From contig NZ_VEAF01000006.1 of the NCBI RefSeq assembly GCF_007673775.1, forward strand, positions 242,227-306,226: a DNA stretch of 64,000 bases, written 5' to 3'. Source of the DNA: Curtobacterium sp. 9128 (GTDB lineage Bacteria; Actinomycetota; Actinomycetes; Actinomycetales; Microbacteriaceae). Below, piece by piece: positions 41,856 through 50,352 of this stretch. The translations under genes and the position numbers were made by a program. The notes below the pieces were generated by a model. That model was not told the origin of the DNA, ran no database searches, and saw only the letters and a program-made list of their open reading frames with translations. Numbering within the stretch: the stretch's first letter is position 1; each line of letters starts with the position of its first letter.

Positions 41856-43636
41856 CGCACCCCCTGGCGCTGCAGCCACATCTCGATCAGGCCGAGCTGC
41901 CAGAGCGCGTTGGCGCCGATCTCGGTCCGTGTGCCGTTCGGGTCCTGCAGCATCCGCTCGACCTCCCCTGCGTCGAAGAGCCCGCGTTCCCGCGCCTCCG
42001 GGGCGTGCAGCGCGTCGCGGACGCGCTCCAGGTACGGGCCGGCCAGCTGCCGGATCGCCGGCACGGGGAAGTACCCCTTCCGCCGGTCGATCACGGCGTC
42101 GGGGACGATCCCGCGGGCAGCGCGTTTCATGATGCCCTTCCCGCCGTCCGACAGCTTCTGCTCGGGCGGGACGGTCCCCGCGAACTCGACGAACTCGTGG
42201 TCGAGGAAGGGGACGCGGGCCTCGAGGCCCCACGCCATCGTCATGTTGTCGACGCGCTTCACCGGGTCGTCGACGAGCATGATCGTGGTGTCGCTCCGGA
42301 GCGCGGCGTCCACGCTCGTCTGCGCGCCCGGACGGGCGAACTCGGCGTCGACGAACGCCGACGGGGTGTCGTCGTCGCTCCGCCACCGCTCGCCGAGGAG
42401 TCCCTGCAGTGCCGGCCAGCGGCGGTCCATGAACACCGAGCGGTACGTCTCCGCCGCCTGGTCGCGCGGGACGTCGGCGAGCGGTGGGTACCAGCTGTAG
42501 CCGCCGAGGACCTCGTCCGCGCCCTGCCCGGACTGCACGACCTTGACGTGCTGTGACACCTCCTGCGACAGGAGCCAGAAGGCGACGCAGTCGTGGCTGA
42601 CCATCGGTTCGCTCATCGCCGCGACCGCGCCGTCGATGCCGTCGAGCAGGCGGGAGGACGGGATGCGGATGCGGTGGTGGTCGGTGCCGAAGTGCCGGGC
42701 GACCTCGTCGGAGTACGCGAACTCGTCGCCGGACTCCCCGCCGGCGGACTCGAACCCGATGCTGAACGTCGCGAGGTCCCGCTGCCCGGCCTCGGCCAGC
42801 AGCGCGACCACGAGCGAGGAGTCGATGCCGCCGGAGAGCAGCACGCCGACCGGGACGTCGGCGACCATGCGGCGTTCGACCGCGGTGCGGAGCGAGGCCG
42901 TGAAGGCCTGCTGCCAGTCCTGGTCCGACCAGTCGGCGCGGTCCGGGTCGCGTTCGAAGCGCGGCTCCCAGTAGACGGTGTCCTGCCAGGTCCCGGACGG
43001 TTCGACCACCCGCACGGTCGCGGGTGGGAGCTTGCCGACGCCGGACAGGATCGTGCGGGGTGCGGGGACGATCGAGTGGAAGGTCATGTACGACGCGAAC
43101 GCGACGGGGTCGACCGAGGTGTCGACACCGCCGCCGGCGAGGACGGCCGGGAGCGAGCTCGCGAACCGCAGGCCGCCGGGGACCTCGGCGACGTACAGCG
43201 GTTTGATGCCGAGTCGGTCCCGCGCGAGGACCAGGCGGCCGCTCGCGTGCTCCCAGATCGCGATCGCGAACATCCCGACGAGGTGCTCGACGAACGCGGT
43301 GCCCCACTCGGCGTACGCGGCGACGATCACCTCGGTGTCCGACGTCGAGTCGAAGCGGTGGCCCTTGCCGTGCAGCTCCTCGCGGAGCTGCCGGTAGTTG
43401 TAGACCATGCCGTTGTAGGCGATCGTCAACCCGAGCCGCGCGACGACCATCGGTTGCGCCCCCGCGGTCGAGAGGTCGACGATCGACAGCCGCCGGTGTC
43501 CGAGCGCGACCGGACCGCGGGCCCAGAGGCCGTCGCCGTCAGGACCGCGGTGCACCAGGCACCCGGTCATCCGGGCGACGGCCCCGACGTCGGGGGCGGT
43601 GCCGTCGAAGCGGATCTCCCCCGCGAGCCCGCACAT
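41852..43636 (-). CDS. asparagine-synthase-like amidotransferase, NAGGN (AsnO) type
   Basis: A 594-aa class II glutamine amidotransferase fused to an AsnB synthetase domain. Cys2 is the Ntn glutaminase nucleophile (MCGLAGEIRFDG), with RGPDGDGLW and the synthetase ATP loop LLSGGIDSSL near residue 265. The whole glutaminase part (HRRLSIVDLSTAGAQPMV, DRLGIKPLYVAE, RFASSLPAVLAGGGVDTS) closely resembles, from memory, the amidotransferase that makes N-acetylglutaminylglutamine amide, not housekeeping AsnB. Its ATG overlaps the ligase stop (TGATG). Confidence 0.88.
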   Translation of the reverse strand: MCGLAGEIRFDGTAPDVGAVARMTGCLVHRGPDGDGLWARGPVALGHRRLSIVDLSTAGAQPMVVARLGLTIAYNGMVYNYRQLREELHGKGHRFDSTSDTEVIVAAYAEWGTAFVEHLVGMFAIAIWEHASGRLVLARDRLGIKPLYVAEVPGGLRFASSLPAVLAGGGVDTSVDPVAFASYMTFHSIVPAPRTILSGVGKLPPATVRVVEPSGTWQDTVYWEPRFERDPDRADWSDQDWQQAFTASLRTAVERRMVADVPVGVLLSGGIDSSLVVALLAEAGQRDLATFSIGFESAGGESGDEFAYSDEVARHFGTDHHRIRIPSSRLLDGIDGAVAAMSEPMVSHDCVAFWLLSQEVSQHVKVVQSGQGADEVLGGYSWYPPLADVPRDQAAETYRSVFMDRRWPALQGLLGERWRSDDDTPSAFVDAEFARPGAQTSVDAALRSDTTIMLVDDPVKRVDNMTMAWGLEARVPFLDHEFVEFAGTVPPEQKLSDGGKGIMKRAARGIVPDAVIDRRKGYFPVPAIRQLAGPYLERVRDALHAPEARERGLFDAGEVERMLQDPNGTRTEIGANALWQLGLIEMWLQRQGVR

Positions 43637-46185
43637 CAGCGCGACCCGCCGGTACCGATGATCCAGGTGTCCTTGGCACCGCCGCCCCGCGAGGAGTTGA
43701 CGACCATGCTGCCCTCCGGGGCCACCCGGGTCAGCGCGACGTCGGCCAGGTGGACGTCGTCGGGGCCGGTGCCGGTGACGTACACGAAGGCCCGGAGGTC
43801 GACGTGCCTCGGGTCGAGGCCGGCGGCCCCGATGGTCGGGTGCGAGGACAGCTGCACGACCTCCTGCCCGACCCAGGCGGCCGGGTCGGCGGCGATCGCA
43901 CGACGGCGTTCCGCGACCTCGGCGGCGCTCGCGCTCGGGCCGATCAGCACGCCCCGTCCGCCCTCGCCGTCGACGGGCTTCGTCACGAGCTCCCCGACGC
44001 GGTCAAGCACGCTCAGCCGCTCCCCCTCGATCTGCGTGCGGTAGGTCGGGACGGACTCGAGCAGGGGCTTCTCCTCGAGGTAGTACCAGATCAGGTCGGG
44101 CACGGTGACGTACATCGCCTTGTCGTCGACCAGCGCGTTCCCGGGGGCGTTGGCGAGGTGGACGGTGCCGGCGGCAGCCGCGTCGAGGATCCGGGCACCG
44201 AGGTCCGGCTGCGTGTCGGTGCGCAGGGCGCTGACGTCGCGGTCGATGCGCAGGTAGAGCGCGTGCAGGACGTCGCCCGTCGCGGTCTCGACCACCTGGC
44301 CGTCGCGGACGTCGATGTCGGCCTCGGACACCAGTCGCATCCCGCAGCCCTCGGCGAGCCGACGGTGCTCGTACCAGGCTCCGGAGGCGGGGCCGTCGGA
44401 CACCAGGGCCAGCACCGGGTCGGGCGCACCGGTCACGGCGGTCGCGTTCACCAGGAGGGTGTCCCGCAGGCGGTCCAGGACGGTGTGCGGGTCCCGCAGC
44501 AGCTCCGGTCGCGGCGCATCCGGGACGACGTCGTCCATCATCTCGCGGAGGGCGAGGCCGTACGCGACACCCGAGGGCGAGCGGACGTTGTCCTCGAGCA
44601 CGCGCCAGCCGCCGAACTCGTTGCGGATCAGGTCGAACCCGATCACCGAGGCGCGCACGGCGTCGGCGGGGAGCCGGCAGGCGGCGGGGTCCCAGCCGTT
44701 CGCCCCGACGAAGTCCGACTCGTCCATGGCGCCGTCGGTGACGATCCGCCGCTCCCCGTAGGCGTCGCGGAGGAACAGCTCGATCGCGCGGGCCCGCTGG
44801 GCGAGTCCCGCTTCCAGCTGCGTCCACTCGTACGCGCTGACGGTCCGCGGGACCAGGTCGCAGCCGAAGACCTGCACGCCGCCGTCGACGACGAACCCGA
44901 CCTCGTGTTCGCGGGTCCAGACGTCCCGTGCGGCGCAGTGCTCGACCGTGGTGTCGGCGTCCCAGCCGCGGAAGAACGCCGCCAGGTCACGGAAGGCCGG
45001 GCGGGGACGTGCTCCGGGCCCGACCGCCTCGTCACCGGCGCGGACCCGGTAGCCGGGGATCACGATCGCGGGGTGTTCGGCGCGGCCGGACGGGGTGCCC
45101 GCGGTGTCCGCCACCACCTGGGCGACCACGTCGTCGAGGTCACCCCGCTCGGCGTACGCGGTGCGCTGCCGGTCGGTGGAGGTGCCGCGCGCCAGGGTGT
45201 CCTCGAGCAGCGCCGCGACGGTGCCCCAGTCGCCGAGCTCCTCGAGCTCCGGGCGCAGGCGGGAGACCAGCTGGCGCGCCGCGACCTCGGCGGGGAGGCG
45301 CTCCGGGTGCTCGCCGAGGCCGAGCAGTTCGCCGCTCAGGCCACTGCGGGCCGCCTGCCACATCGCGGCACGGTGCAGCGGTTCGCTCCGGGGACGCCAC
45401 TCGGCGCCGGACTCGACGGCCTTCTCGGCCCTGCGGACGACGGCGCGGAACAGACCCGCGATCAGCACCGCATCGTCCACCACGGGCGTCGCGTCGCAGA
45501 CCCGGAGCTCGAGGGTCGGCGCGTGCGAGGACGGCCGCACGTCGAAGTACGCCATCTTCTTGTCCGCGATCACCCCGGATGCGATGAGGTCCTCGAGCAC
45601 CCGGTCGTACTCGGCGGCGCTCTCCACCCGGCCGAAGCTGCCGGCGGACGGCCAGCGCTGCCAGATGATGCTCCGGAAGGACGCGTACCCGGTGTCCTGG
45701 CCGTTCCAGAACGGACTCGAGGCGCTCAGCGCGAGCAGCACGGGCAGCGTCGGGGCCACGCGCTGGGCGATCTCCACCGCGAGGTCGCGGTCGCTCACGC
45801 CGACGTGCACCTGCAGGCCGCAGATGAGCTGTTCGTCGACGAGCATGCGGTACTGCTCCTGCATGCGTCCGTACCGGCCGCCGGACGTCAGCTCGAAGTC
45901 GGCGTACTCGGACCGGGGTGCCGTCCCGGCTGCGGCGATGGTGACACCGGCCGAGGCGATCGCGCCGGTCAGCTCCTGGCGCAGGTCGACGATCACCCGG
46001 CGGAGGTCGTCGAGGGTCGTCACCACCGGGGTGTTCGTCTCGATCGTCGTGCGCTGGAGTTCGGCGCCGAAGCGGTCTGCGGGCAGTTTGGGCAGAAGGC
46101 GCGGGGCCTTCGCGGAAAGTCGGCCGGACTCGAGGTCGATGAGGTGCAGCTCTTCCTCGGCGCCGAGCGTCAGCTCTGCACTCAT
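43636..46185 (-). CDS. fusion of YbdK/GCS2 carboxylate-amine ligase and circularly permuted ATP-grasp
   Basis: An 849-aa two-domain ligase. Residues 1 to about 370 are a GCS2/YbdK domain (LTLGAEEELHLIDLESGRL, TIETNTPVV, QLICGLQVHVGVSD, RPSSHAPTLELRVCD), which forms gamma-glutamyl-type bonds. Residues about 390-849 are a type 2 circularly permuted ATP-grasp (ASVIGFDLIRNEFGGWRVLEDNVRSPSG, LVTKPVDGEGGRGVLIGPS, WVGQEVVQLSSHPT). TAGGTT (46197-46192) ends six bases before the ATG. First gene of a coupled operon with the AsnO-like amidotransferase and S9 peptidase. Confidence 0.9.
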   Translation of the reverse strand: MSAELTLGAEEELHLIDLESGRLSAKAPRLLPKLPADRFGAELQRTTIETNTPVVTTLDDLRRVIVDLRQELTGAIASAGVTIAAAGTAPRSEYADFELTSGGRYGRMQEQYRMLVDEQLICGLQVHVGVSDRDLAVEIAQRVAPTLPVLLALSASSPFWNGQDTGYASFRSIIWQRWPSAGSFGRVESAAEYDRVLEDLIASGVIADKKMAYFDVRPSSHAPTLELRVCDATPVVDDAVLIAGLFRAVVRRAEKAVESGAEWRPRSEPLHRAAMWQAARSGLSGELLGLGEHPERLPAEVAARQLVSRLRPELEELGDWGTVAALLEDTLARGTSTDRQRTAYAERGDLDDVVAQVVADTAGTPSGRAEHPAIVIPGYRVRAGDEAVGPGARPRPAFRDLAAFFRGWDADTTVEHCAARDVWTREHEVGFVVDGGVQVFGCDLVPRTVSAYEWTQLEAGLAQRARAIELFLRDAYGERRIVTDGAMDESDFVGANGWDPAACRLPADAVRASVIGFDLIRNEFGGWRVLEDNVRSPSGVAYGLALREMMDDVVPDAPRPELLRDPHTVLDRLRDTLLVNATAVTGAPDPVLALVSDGPASGAWYEHRRLAEGCGMRLVSEADIDVRDGQVVETATGDVLHALYLRIDRDVSALRTDTQPDLGARILDAAAAGTVHLANAPGNALVDDKAMYVTVPDLIWYYLEEKPLLESVPTYRTQIEGERLSVLDRVGELVTKPVDGEGGRGVLIGPSASAAEVAERRRAIAADPAAWVGQEVVQLSSHPTIGAAGLDPRHVDLRAFVYVTGTGPDDVHLADVALTRVAPEGSMVVNSSRGGGAKDTWIIGTGGSR

Positions 46186-46268
46186 GGGCCGAACCTACGC
46201 GCGACAGGTGTCGATTGACCGGCGCCGCGCCTTGTCCGTCGTCCCGGGGACCTCCTAGGCTCACGATG
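46186..46268. promoter_or_regulatory. divergent leaderless promoters of the ligase operon and the GNAT gene
   Basis: TAGGTT (46197-46192, minus strand) and TAGGCT (46256-46261, plus strand) end six and seven bases before the two start codons. Both directions share about 58 bases between the boxes, so one regulator could control all four genes. Confidence 0.6.
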
Positions 46269-47258
46269 ATGAGGAACACTGATGTCCTGGAAGCCCTCGC
46301 CGCGTGGGTCCCGCCCGTCGTCCGGCAGTGGAACCCGCGGTGGGAGGCCGACGTCGCCGACTGGGTCGAGCCCGACCTGTCCCTGGTCGGTGACGCCGCC
46401 TGGGGAGCCACCGTCCGGGACGCGGTGCAGTTGCCCGTCGCCGATCCGCTCGCGTGGGCGAACCGGCGCGTCGAGCTGTCGGACGGCGGCTGGGCGGTCG
46501 CCGGCATCCGGTTCCGCGGGCGGGACGTGACGAAGCCGTTCGTGGACGTCATCGCGACCACCGCCACGCCCGACGCCGACGGGCTCGGACGGCTGGCTGC
46601 GCTGATGGAGCACTACGCGGCCTTCGCCCCGCTCTGCCTCCGGGTGCACCTGCCCGGGGACCGGCGGAGCCACGTCCGCCCGCCCGGGGACCGTCTGGGC
46701 GCCGCCGCCGGCGGCGGCGGTCCCGACGTCCGGCCCGACCAGCTCGTGGTCGCCGGCCGGGTGCAGGACATGCGCGTCCACCCGCGGTCCGCCCGCTCCG
46801 CCGACGTGGAGCTCGTCCCGACGACACCCGACGCCGCCGCGGAACACGCCGCCACGCTGTACGCCGGCATCCGACGAGCGCGCCCGGAACTCGACGAATG
46901 GGCCGCGCCGAGCGACGCCGACGGCCTGGAGTCCGCCGCCGACGAGGGACTGCTGTTCGCCGTGACGGTGGACGGCGTCCCGGCCGGCATCGTGGCCGCG
47001 GAGCGCGACGACGCGTACGGGATGACCGGGTTCGCCGTGCAGGAGATCGTCCTCGACGACGCGCACCGCGGGCAGGGACTCGGGACCGCGACCATGCAGC
47101 GCCTGGCCGATGCGCTGCCGGCAGCGCCGGACGACGTCCTCTGGGGTCACATCCACCCGGACAACGCGGCCTCACTGGCGAACGCGGAGTCGACCGGGCG
47201 TCAGGTCGTCTCGACGCTGACCTGGGTGACGCCGGAGGGGCACCCCGGCATGCCGTGA
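46269..47258 (+). CDS. GNAT-fold N-acetyltransferase divergent from the ligase operon
   Basis: A 329-aa protein. The first 170 residues form an unassigned domain, possibly a second degenerate GNAT. Residues about 185-325 are a GNAT fold: AGIVAAERDDAYGMTGFAVQEIVLDDAHRGQGLGTATMQRLAD with the acetyl-CoA loop RGQGLGT, then HIHPDNAASLANAESTGR. ATGs at 46266 and 46269 are both possible. It may supply the N-acetyl step for the amidated dipeptide made by the neighbouring operon (inference). Confidence 0.87.
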   Translation: MRNTDVLEALAAWVPPVVRQWNPRWEADVADWVEPDLSLVGDAAWGATVRDAVQLPVADPLAWANRRVELSDGGWAVAGIRFRGRDVTKPFVDVIATTATPDADGLGRLAALMEHYAAFAPLCLRVHLPGDRRSHVRPPGDRLGAAAGGGGPDVRPDQLVVAGRVQDMRVHPRSARSADVELVPTTPDAAAEHAATLYAGIRRARPELDEWAAPSDADGLESAADEGLLFAVTVDGVPAGIVAAERDDAYGMTGFAVQEIVLDDAHRGQGLGTATMQRLADALPAAPDDVLWGHIHPDNAASLANAESTGRQVVSTLTWVTPEGHPGMP

Positions 47259-47338
47259 CCGAGTGGTGCAGACCGACGAGCACGGTCGGGGGTACACCGG
47301 CCTGGGAACCGCGCGGACCCGGGCCGTACAAACGAAGC

Positions 47339-48688
47339 ATGACGGCCACCGCGTTCTGCCTGCACGCCCTCGGGTCCAGCTCCGAGGAGTTCGCGACGCT
47401 CCGCGCCCGTCTCGCGGGGACGCTCGACCTCACCGGCATCGACCTGCCCGGCTTCGGGCGCTCCTCAGCAGCGACCGGCACCACCGTCGAGGAGATGGCC
47501 GTCCAGGTGGAGCGCGTGATCGGCCAGAGCGGCGCCACCGAATGGGTGCTCATCGGGCACTCGATGGGCGGCAAGGTCGCGTCCGTGGTCGCATCCCGGA
47601 CGATCGACGGCTCGAACGGGCTGTTCGGCCTCCGAGCCGTCGTCCTGCTCGCCGCCTCGCCGCTGTCCCCCGAGCCGATGGCCGAGGACCGCCGGCAGTC
47701 GATGCTCGGCTGGGCGGCCGACGGCCCGATCGGCCCGCAGGACGCCGAGACCTTCATCGAGGCGAACGTCGCGTCCGTTCTCCCGCCGGAGTCGCACGAG
47801 ATGGCGGTGCACGACGTCCAGCGCGCTGACCCCGGAGCCTGGCGTGCGTGGCTCCTCCGCGGCAGCCGCGAGGACTGGTCGACGACGTTCGGCCCGAACC
47901 CGGTCCCGGCACTCGTCCTCGCCGGCGCCGACGACGGCGACCTCGGTCCCGAGGCGCAGCAGACCCTGAATCTGCCGCACTGGCCGAACGGCACCTTCGA
48001 CGTCGTGCCGGACGCCGCGCACATGCTCCCCTGGGAGCAGCCCGACGCCGTCGCGGACCGCATCCGCGCCTTCTGGGACCACCGCGTCGACCGTGGACCC
48101 GTCGTGCCGTCGTCGATGGCCCGCGTGATCGCGTCGCCGCGCGTCAGCGCTCGCACGCGGGGCATCCTCGCCGAGCGCGCGCTGCCCGACGACCCCGACG
48201 CGGCGCCGGAGGTCCTCACCCCGGTCCAGCTGACCACGCTCCGGGCCATCGGTCGCGTCGTGGTCCCGCAGCCCGACGACCGCCCGGTCGACATCGCGCT
48301 CCGGGTCGACGCGCAGCTCGCCGCCGGGCTCGGGGACGGCTGGCGCCCGGACGGGCTCCCCGCCGACGCCGACGCCTACCGCGCCGGACTCGACGCGCTC
48401 GAAGCCGACGCAGCGCGTGGCGACGACCACCTCCGTGCCGTGCTCGACGACGTCACCGCCGGTGACCACACGCCCACGGCGGGACCGTTCGACGCCGGCC
48501 AGCTCACCGCGTGGGCCGAGGACGCCTGCGTCGACCTGGTCAAGCAGTGGGCCGCTCACCCCGCCACGATGGCGGACATCGACTACGACGGCTTCGCGAA
48601 CGGCGGTGACGGCATCCGGAAGCAGGGCTTCACGCTGCTCGGCGCCGGCGAACGCGAAGCATGGGAACCGACCGGAGGCACCCGATGA
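47339..48688 (+). CDS. alpha/beta hydrolase fused to a gluconate-2-dehydrogenase-subunit-3-like domain
   Basis: A 449-aa fusion. Residues 1-255 are an alpha/beta hydrolase with nucleophile Ser75 in GHSMGGKV and His in DAAHMLPW. From about residue 265 the sequence (SARTRGILAERALPD, LTTLRAIGRVVVPQPDDRP, HPATMADIDYDGFANGGDG) resembles the small subunit of membrane FAD dehydrogenases. It overlaps the GMC dehydrogenase gene (ATGA), so the C-terminal domain is its likely partner subunit. TACAAA (47327-47332) ends six bases before the ATG. Confidence 0.85.
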   Translation: MTATAFCLHALGSSSEEFATLRARLAGTLDLTGIDLPGFGRSSAATGTTVEEMAVQVERVIGQSGATEWVLIGHSMGGKVASVVASRTIDGSNGLFGLRAVVLLAASPLSPEPMAEDRRQSMLGWAADGPIGPQDAETFIEANVASVLPPESHEMAVHDVQRADPGAWRAWLLRGSREDWSTTFGPNPVPALVLAGADDGDLGPEAQQTLNLPHWPNGTFDVVPDAAHMLPWEQPDAVADRIRAFWDHRVDRGPVVPSSMARVIASPRVSARTRGILAERALPDDPDAAPEVLTPVQLTTLRAIGRVVVPQPDDRPVDIALRVDAQLAAGLGDGWRPDGLPADADAYRAGLDALEADAARGDDHLRAVLDDVTAGDHTPTAGPFDAGQLTAWAEDACVDLVKQWAAHPATMADIDYDGFANGGDGIRKQGFTLLGAGEREAWEPTGGTR

Positions 48689-50274
48689 AGCTCGACGACC
48701 AGCGCCGCTACGACGAGGACGAGATCGTCGACGCCGTCGTCGTCGGCACCGGGGCCGGCGGTGCGCCCCTGCTCGCGAGCCTGGCCCGCAAGGGTCTCCG
48801 CGTCGTCGCCATCGAGGCCGGCAGCAACCGCGACCCGGAGCAGTTCACCCCGGACGAGGTCGAGTCACCCGGGGACATCAACTGGATGGACGAGCGCATC
48901 AGCGGCGGCAACGCCCCGACCGCGTTCGGGCCGAACAACAGCGGCACCGGCGTCGGCGGGTCGACGCTGCACTGGGGTGCCTTCACCCCCCGGCCGAACC
49001 AGCACGACATCCGCCTCCGCACCGACTCCGGGCAGGGCGAGGACTGGCCGATCGACCACGCCGAGCTCACCCGGTGGATCGAGCAGGCCGAGCACGACAT
49101 CGGCGTCGCCGGTCCCGAGCACTACCCGTGGGACCCGTCGCGCCGGTACCGGATGCGCCCGGCAGCCCGCAACGCCTCCTCGGACATGATGATGCGCGGC
49201 GCCGCAGCCGTCGGCATCACCGCGACCGACGCTCCCGTCGGTCTGACGACCGAAGACCGGATGCAGGAGCACCACGGCCTCCGCCAGGCGTGCGTGGCGT
49301 GCGGGTCCTGCCACCAGGGCTGCCGGAACGGCGCGAAGGTGTCCATGGACACCACCTACCTGCCGGCAGCCGTGGCCTTCGGCGCCGAGATCCGGGCAGA
49401 CGCCTTCGTGCACGGCATCGAGCTCGACGCCCGTGGACGCGTCGAGGCGGTCGTCTACCGCCAGGGCGGTCGCGACCACCGGCAGCGGACCCGGTCCCTC
49501 GTGCTCGCAGCCGGCGGCATCGAGACCCCGCGGCTCCTCCTGCACACCGGGCTGGCGAACAGCAGCGGCCAGGTCGGCCGGAACTTCACCGCGCACGGCG
49601 CCACCCAGGTGTGGGCGACGTTCGACGAGTCGATGCGGTCCTACCGCGGGTACCCGTCGTCGATCATCACCGAGGACTTCATCCGCCCGACCGACGCCGA
49701 CTTCGCCGGCGGGTACCTGATCCAGAGTCTCGGGGTCCAGCCCCTCACGCTCGCCACCTCGATGGTGCGCGGTGGCGGCCTCCGCGGCGCCGAGCTCGTC
49801 CGCGCCCTCCGCGACTACCCGAAGATGGCCGGGGTCGGGATCAACGCCGAGTGCCTGCCGTACGACGACAACCGCCTCGTGCTCACCGACGAACTCGACG
49901 CGAACGGGATGCCGAAGGCGCGCGTCTCGTTCTCGCCCGGCGCCAACGAGGAGGCCATCACCCGGCACGCGGTCCGCACGATGACCGCGATCGTGGAGGC
50001 GGCCGGTGGCCGCGACGTGCGGGTCCTCGACCGCACCGCACACACCGTCGGGACCGCGCGCATGGGAACCGACCCGTCGAACTCGGTCGTCGACGCGGCC
50101 GGCCGGTCGTGGGACGTGCCGAACATGTGGGTCGTCGACAACTCGGTCTTCCCGAGCTCGCTCATCGCCAACCCCGCCCTGACGATCATGGCGCTGTCGC
50201 TCCGCACCGCGGACCGCATGCTCCGTGACGACGCACAGGCGGACCGGTCGGAGGCCCAGCTCACCGCCGCCTGA
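48685..50274 (+). CDS. GMC-type FAD dehydrogenase (gluconate/sorbose dehydrogenase-like large subunit)
   Basis: A 529-aa flavoprotein. VVVGTGAGGAPLLASLARKG binds FAD; GVGGSTLHWGAF and the C-terminal block TVGTARMGTDPSNSVVD...VVDNSVFPSSLIANPALTIMAL are GMC signatures. Cys203, Cys206, Cys209 and Cys213 (CVACGSCHQGC) form a possible Fe-S cluster site as in FAD-dependent sugar dehydrogenases. GGAGG precedes the ATG at 48685. The substrate is probably a sugar or sugar acid; no cytochrome subunit follows. Confidence 0.92.
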   Translation: MKLDDQRRYDEDEIVDAVVVGTGAGGAPLLASLARKGLRVVAIEAGSNRDPEQFTPDEVESPGDINWMDERISGGNAPTAFGPNNSGTGVGGSTLHWGAFTPRPNQHDIRLRTDSGQGEDWPIDHAELTRWIEQAEHDIGVAGPEHYPWDPSRRYRMRPAARNASSDMMMRGAAAVGITATDAPVGLTTEDRMQEHHGLRQACVACGSCHQGCRNGAKVSMDTTYLPAAVAFGAEIRADAFVHGIELDARGRVEAVVYRQGGRDHRQRTRSLVLAAGGIETPRLLLHTGLANSSGQVGRNFTAHGATQVWATFDESMRSYRGYPSSIITEDFIRPTDADFAGGYLIQSLGVQPLTLATSMVRGGGLRGAELVRALRDYPKMAGVGINAECLPYDDNRLVLTDELDANGMPKARVSFSPGANEEAITRHAVRTMTAIVEAAGGRDVRVLDRTAHTVGTARMGTDPSNSVVDAAGRSWDVPNMWVVDNSVFPSSLIANPALTIMALSLRTADRMLRDDAQADRSEAQLTAA

Positions 50275-50290
50275 CCGGTCACGACCGCGC

Positions 50291-50327
50291 GGTCCGGCCT
50301 GGAGGCACGGCTCGCCTCCGCCGGACC
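50291..50327 (+). terminator. terminator hairpin built on a dispersed CTGGAGGC element
   Basis: Outer arms GGTCCGGC/GCCGGACC and inner arms GGAGGC/GCCTCC form a long stem with a 7-base loop, 17 bases after the dehydrogenase stop. The core is the CTGGAGGC element, so this family can act as terminators. Confidence 0.65.
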
Positions 50328-50352
50328 GGCGTGCCTGGTCCGGCGGCGCGGC

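Noticed and set aside
39912..43307. An 1131-codon frame that would fuse the S9 peptidase to upstream sequence
   Set aside because: The upstream part is out of frame with the real amidotransferase gene and has no family features; GTG at 41855 with a GTGA overlap is the true start.
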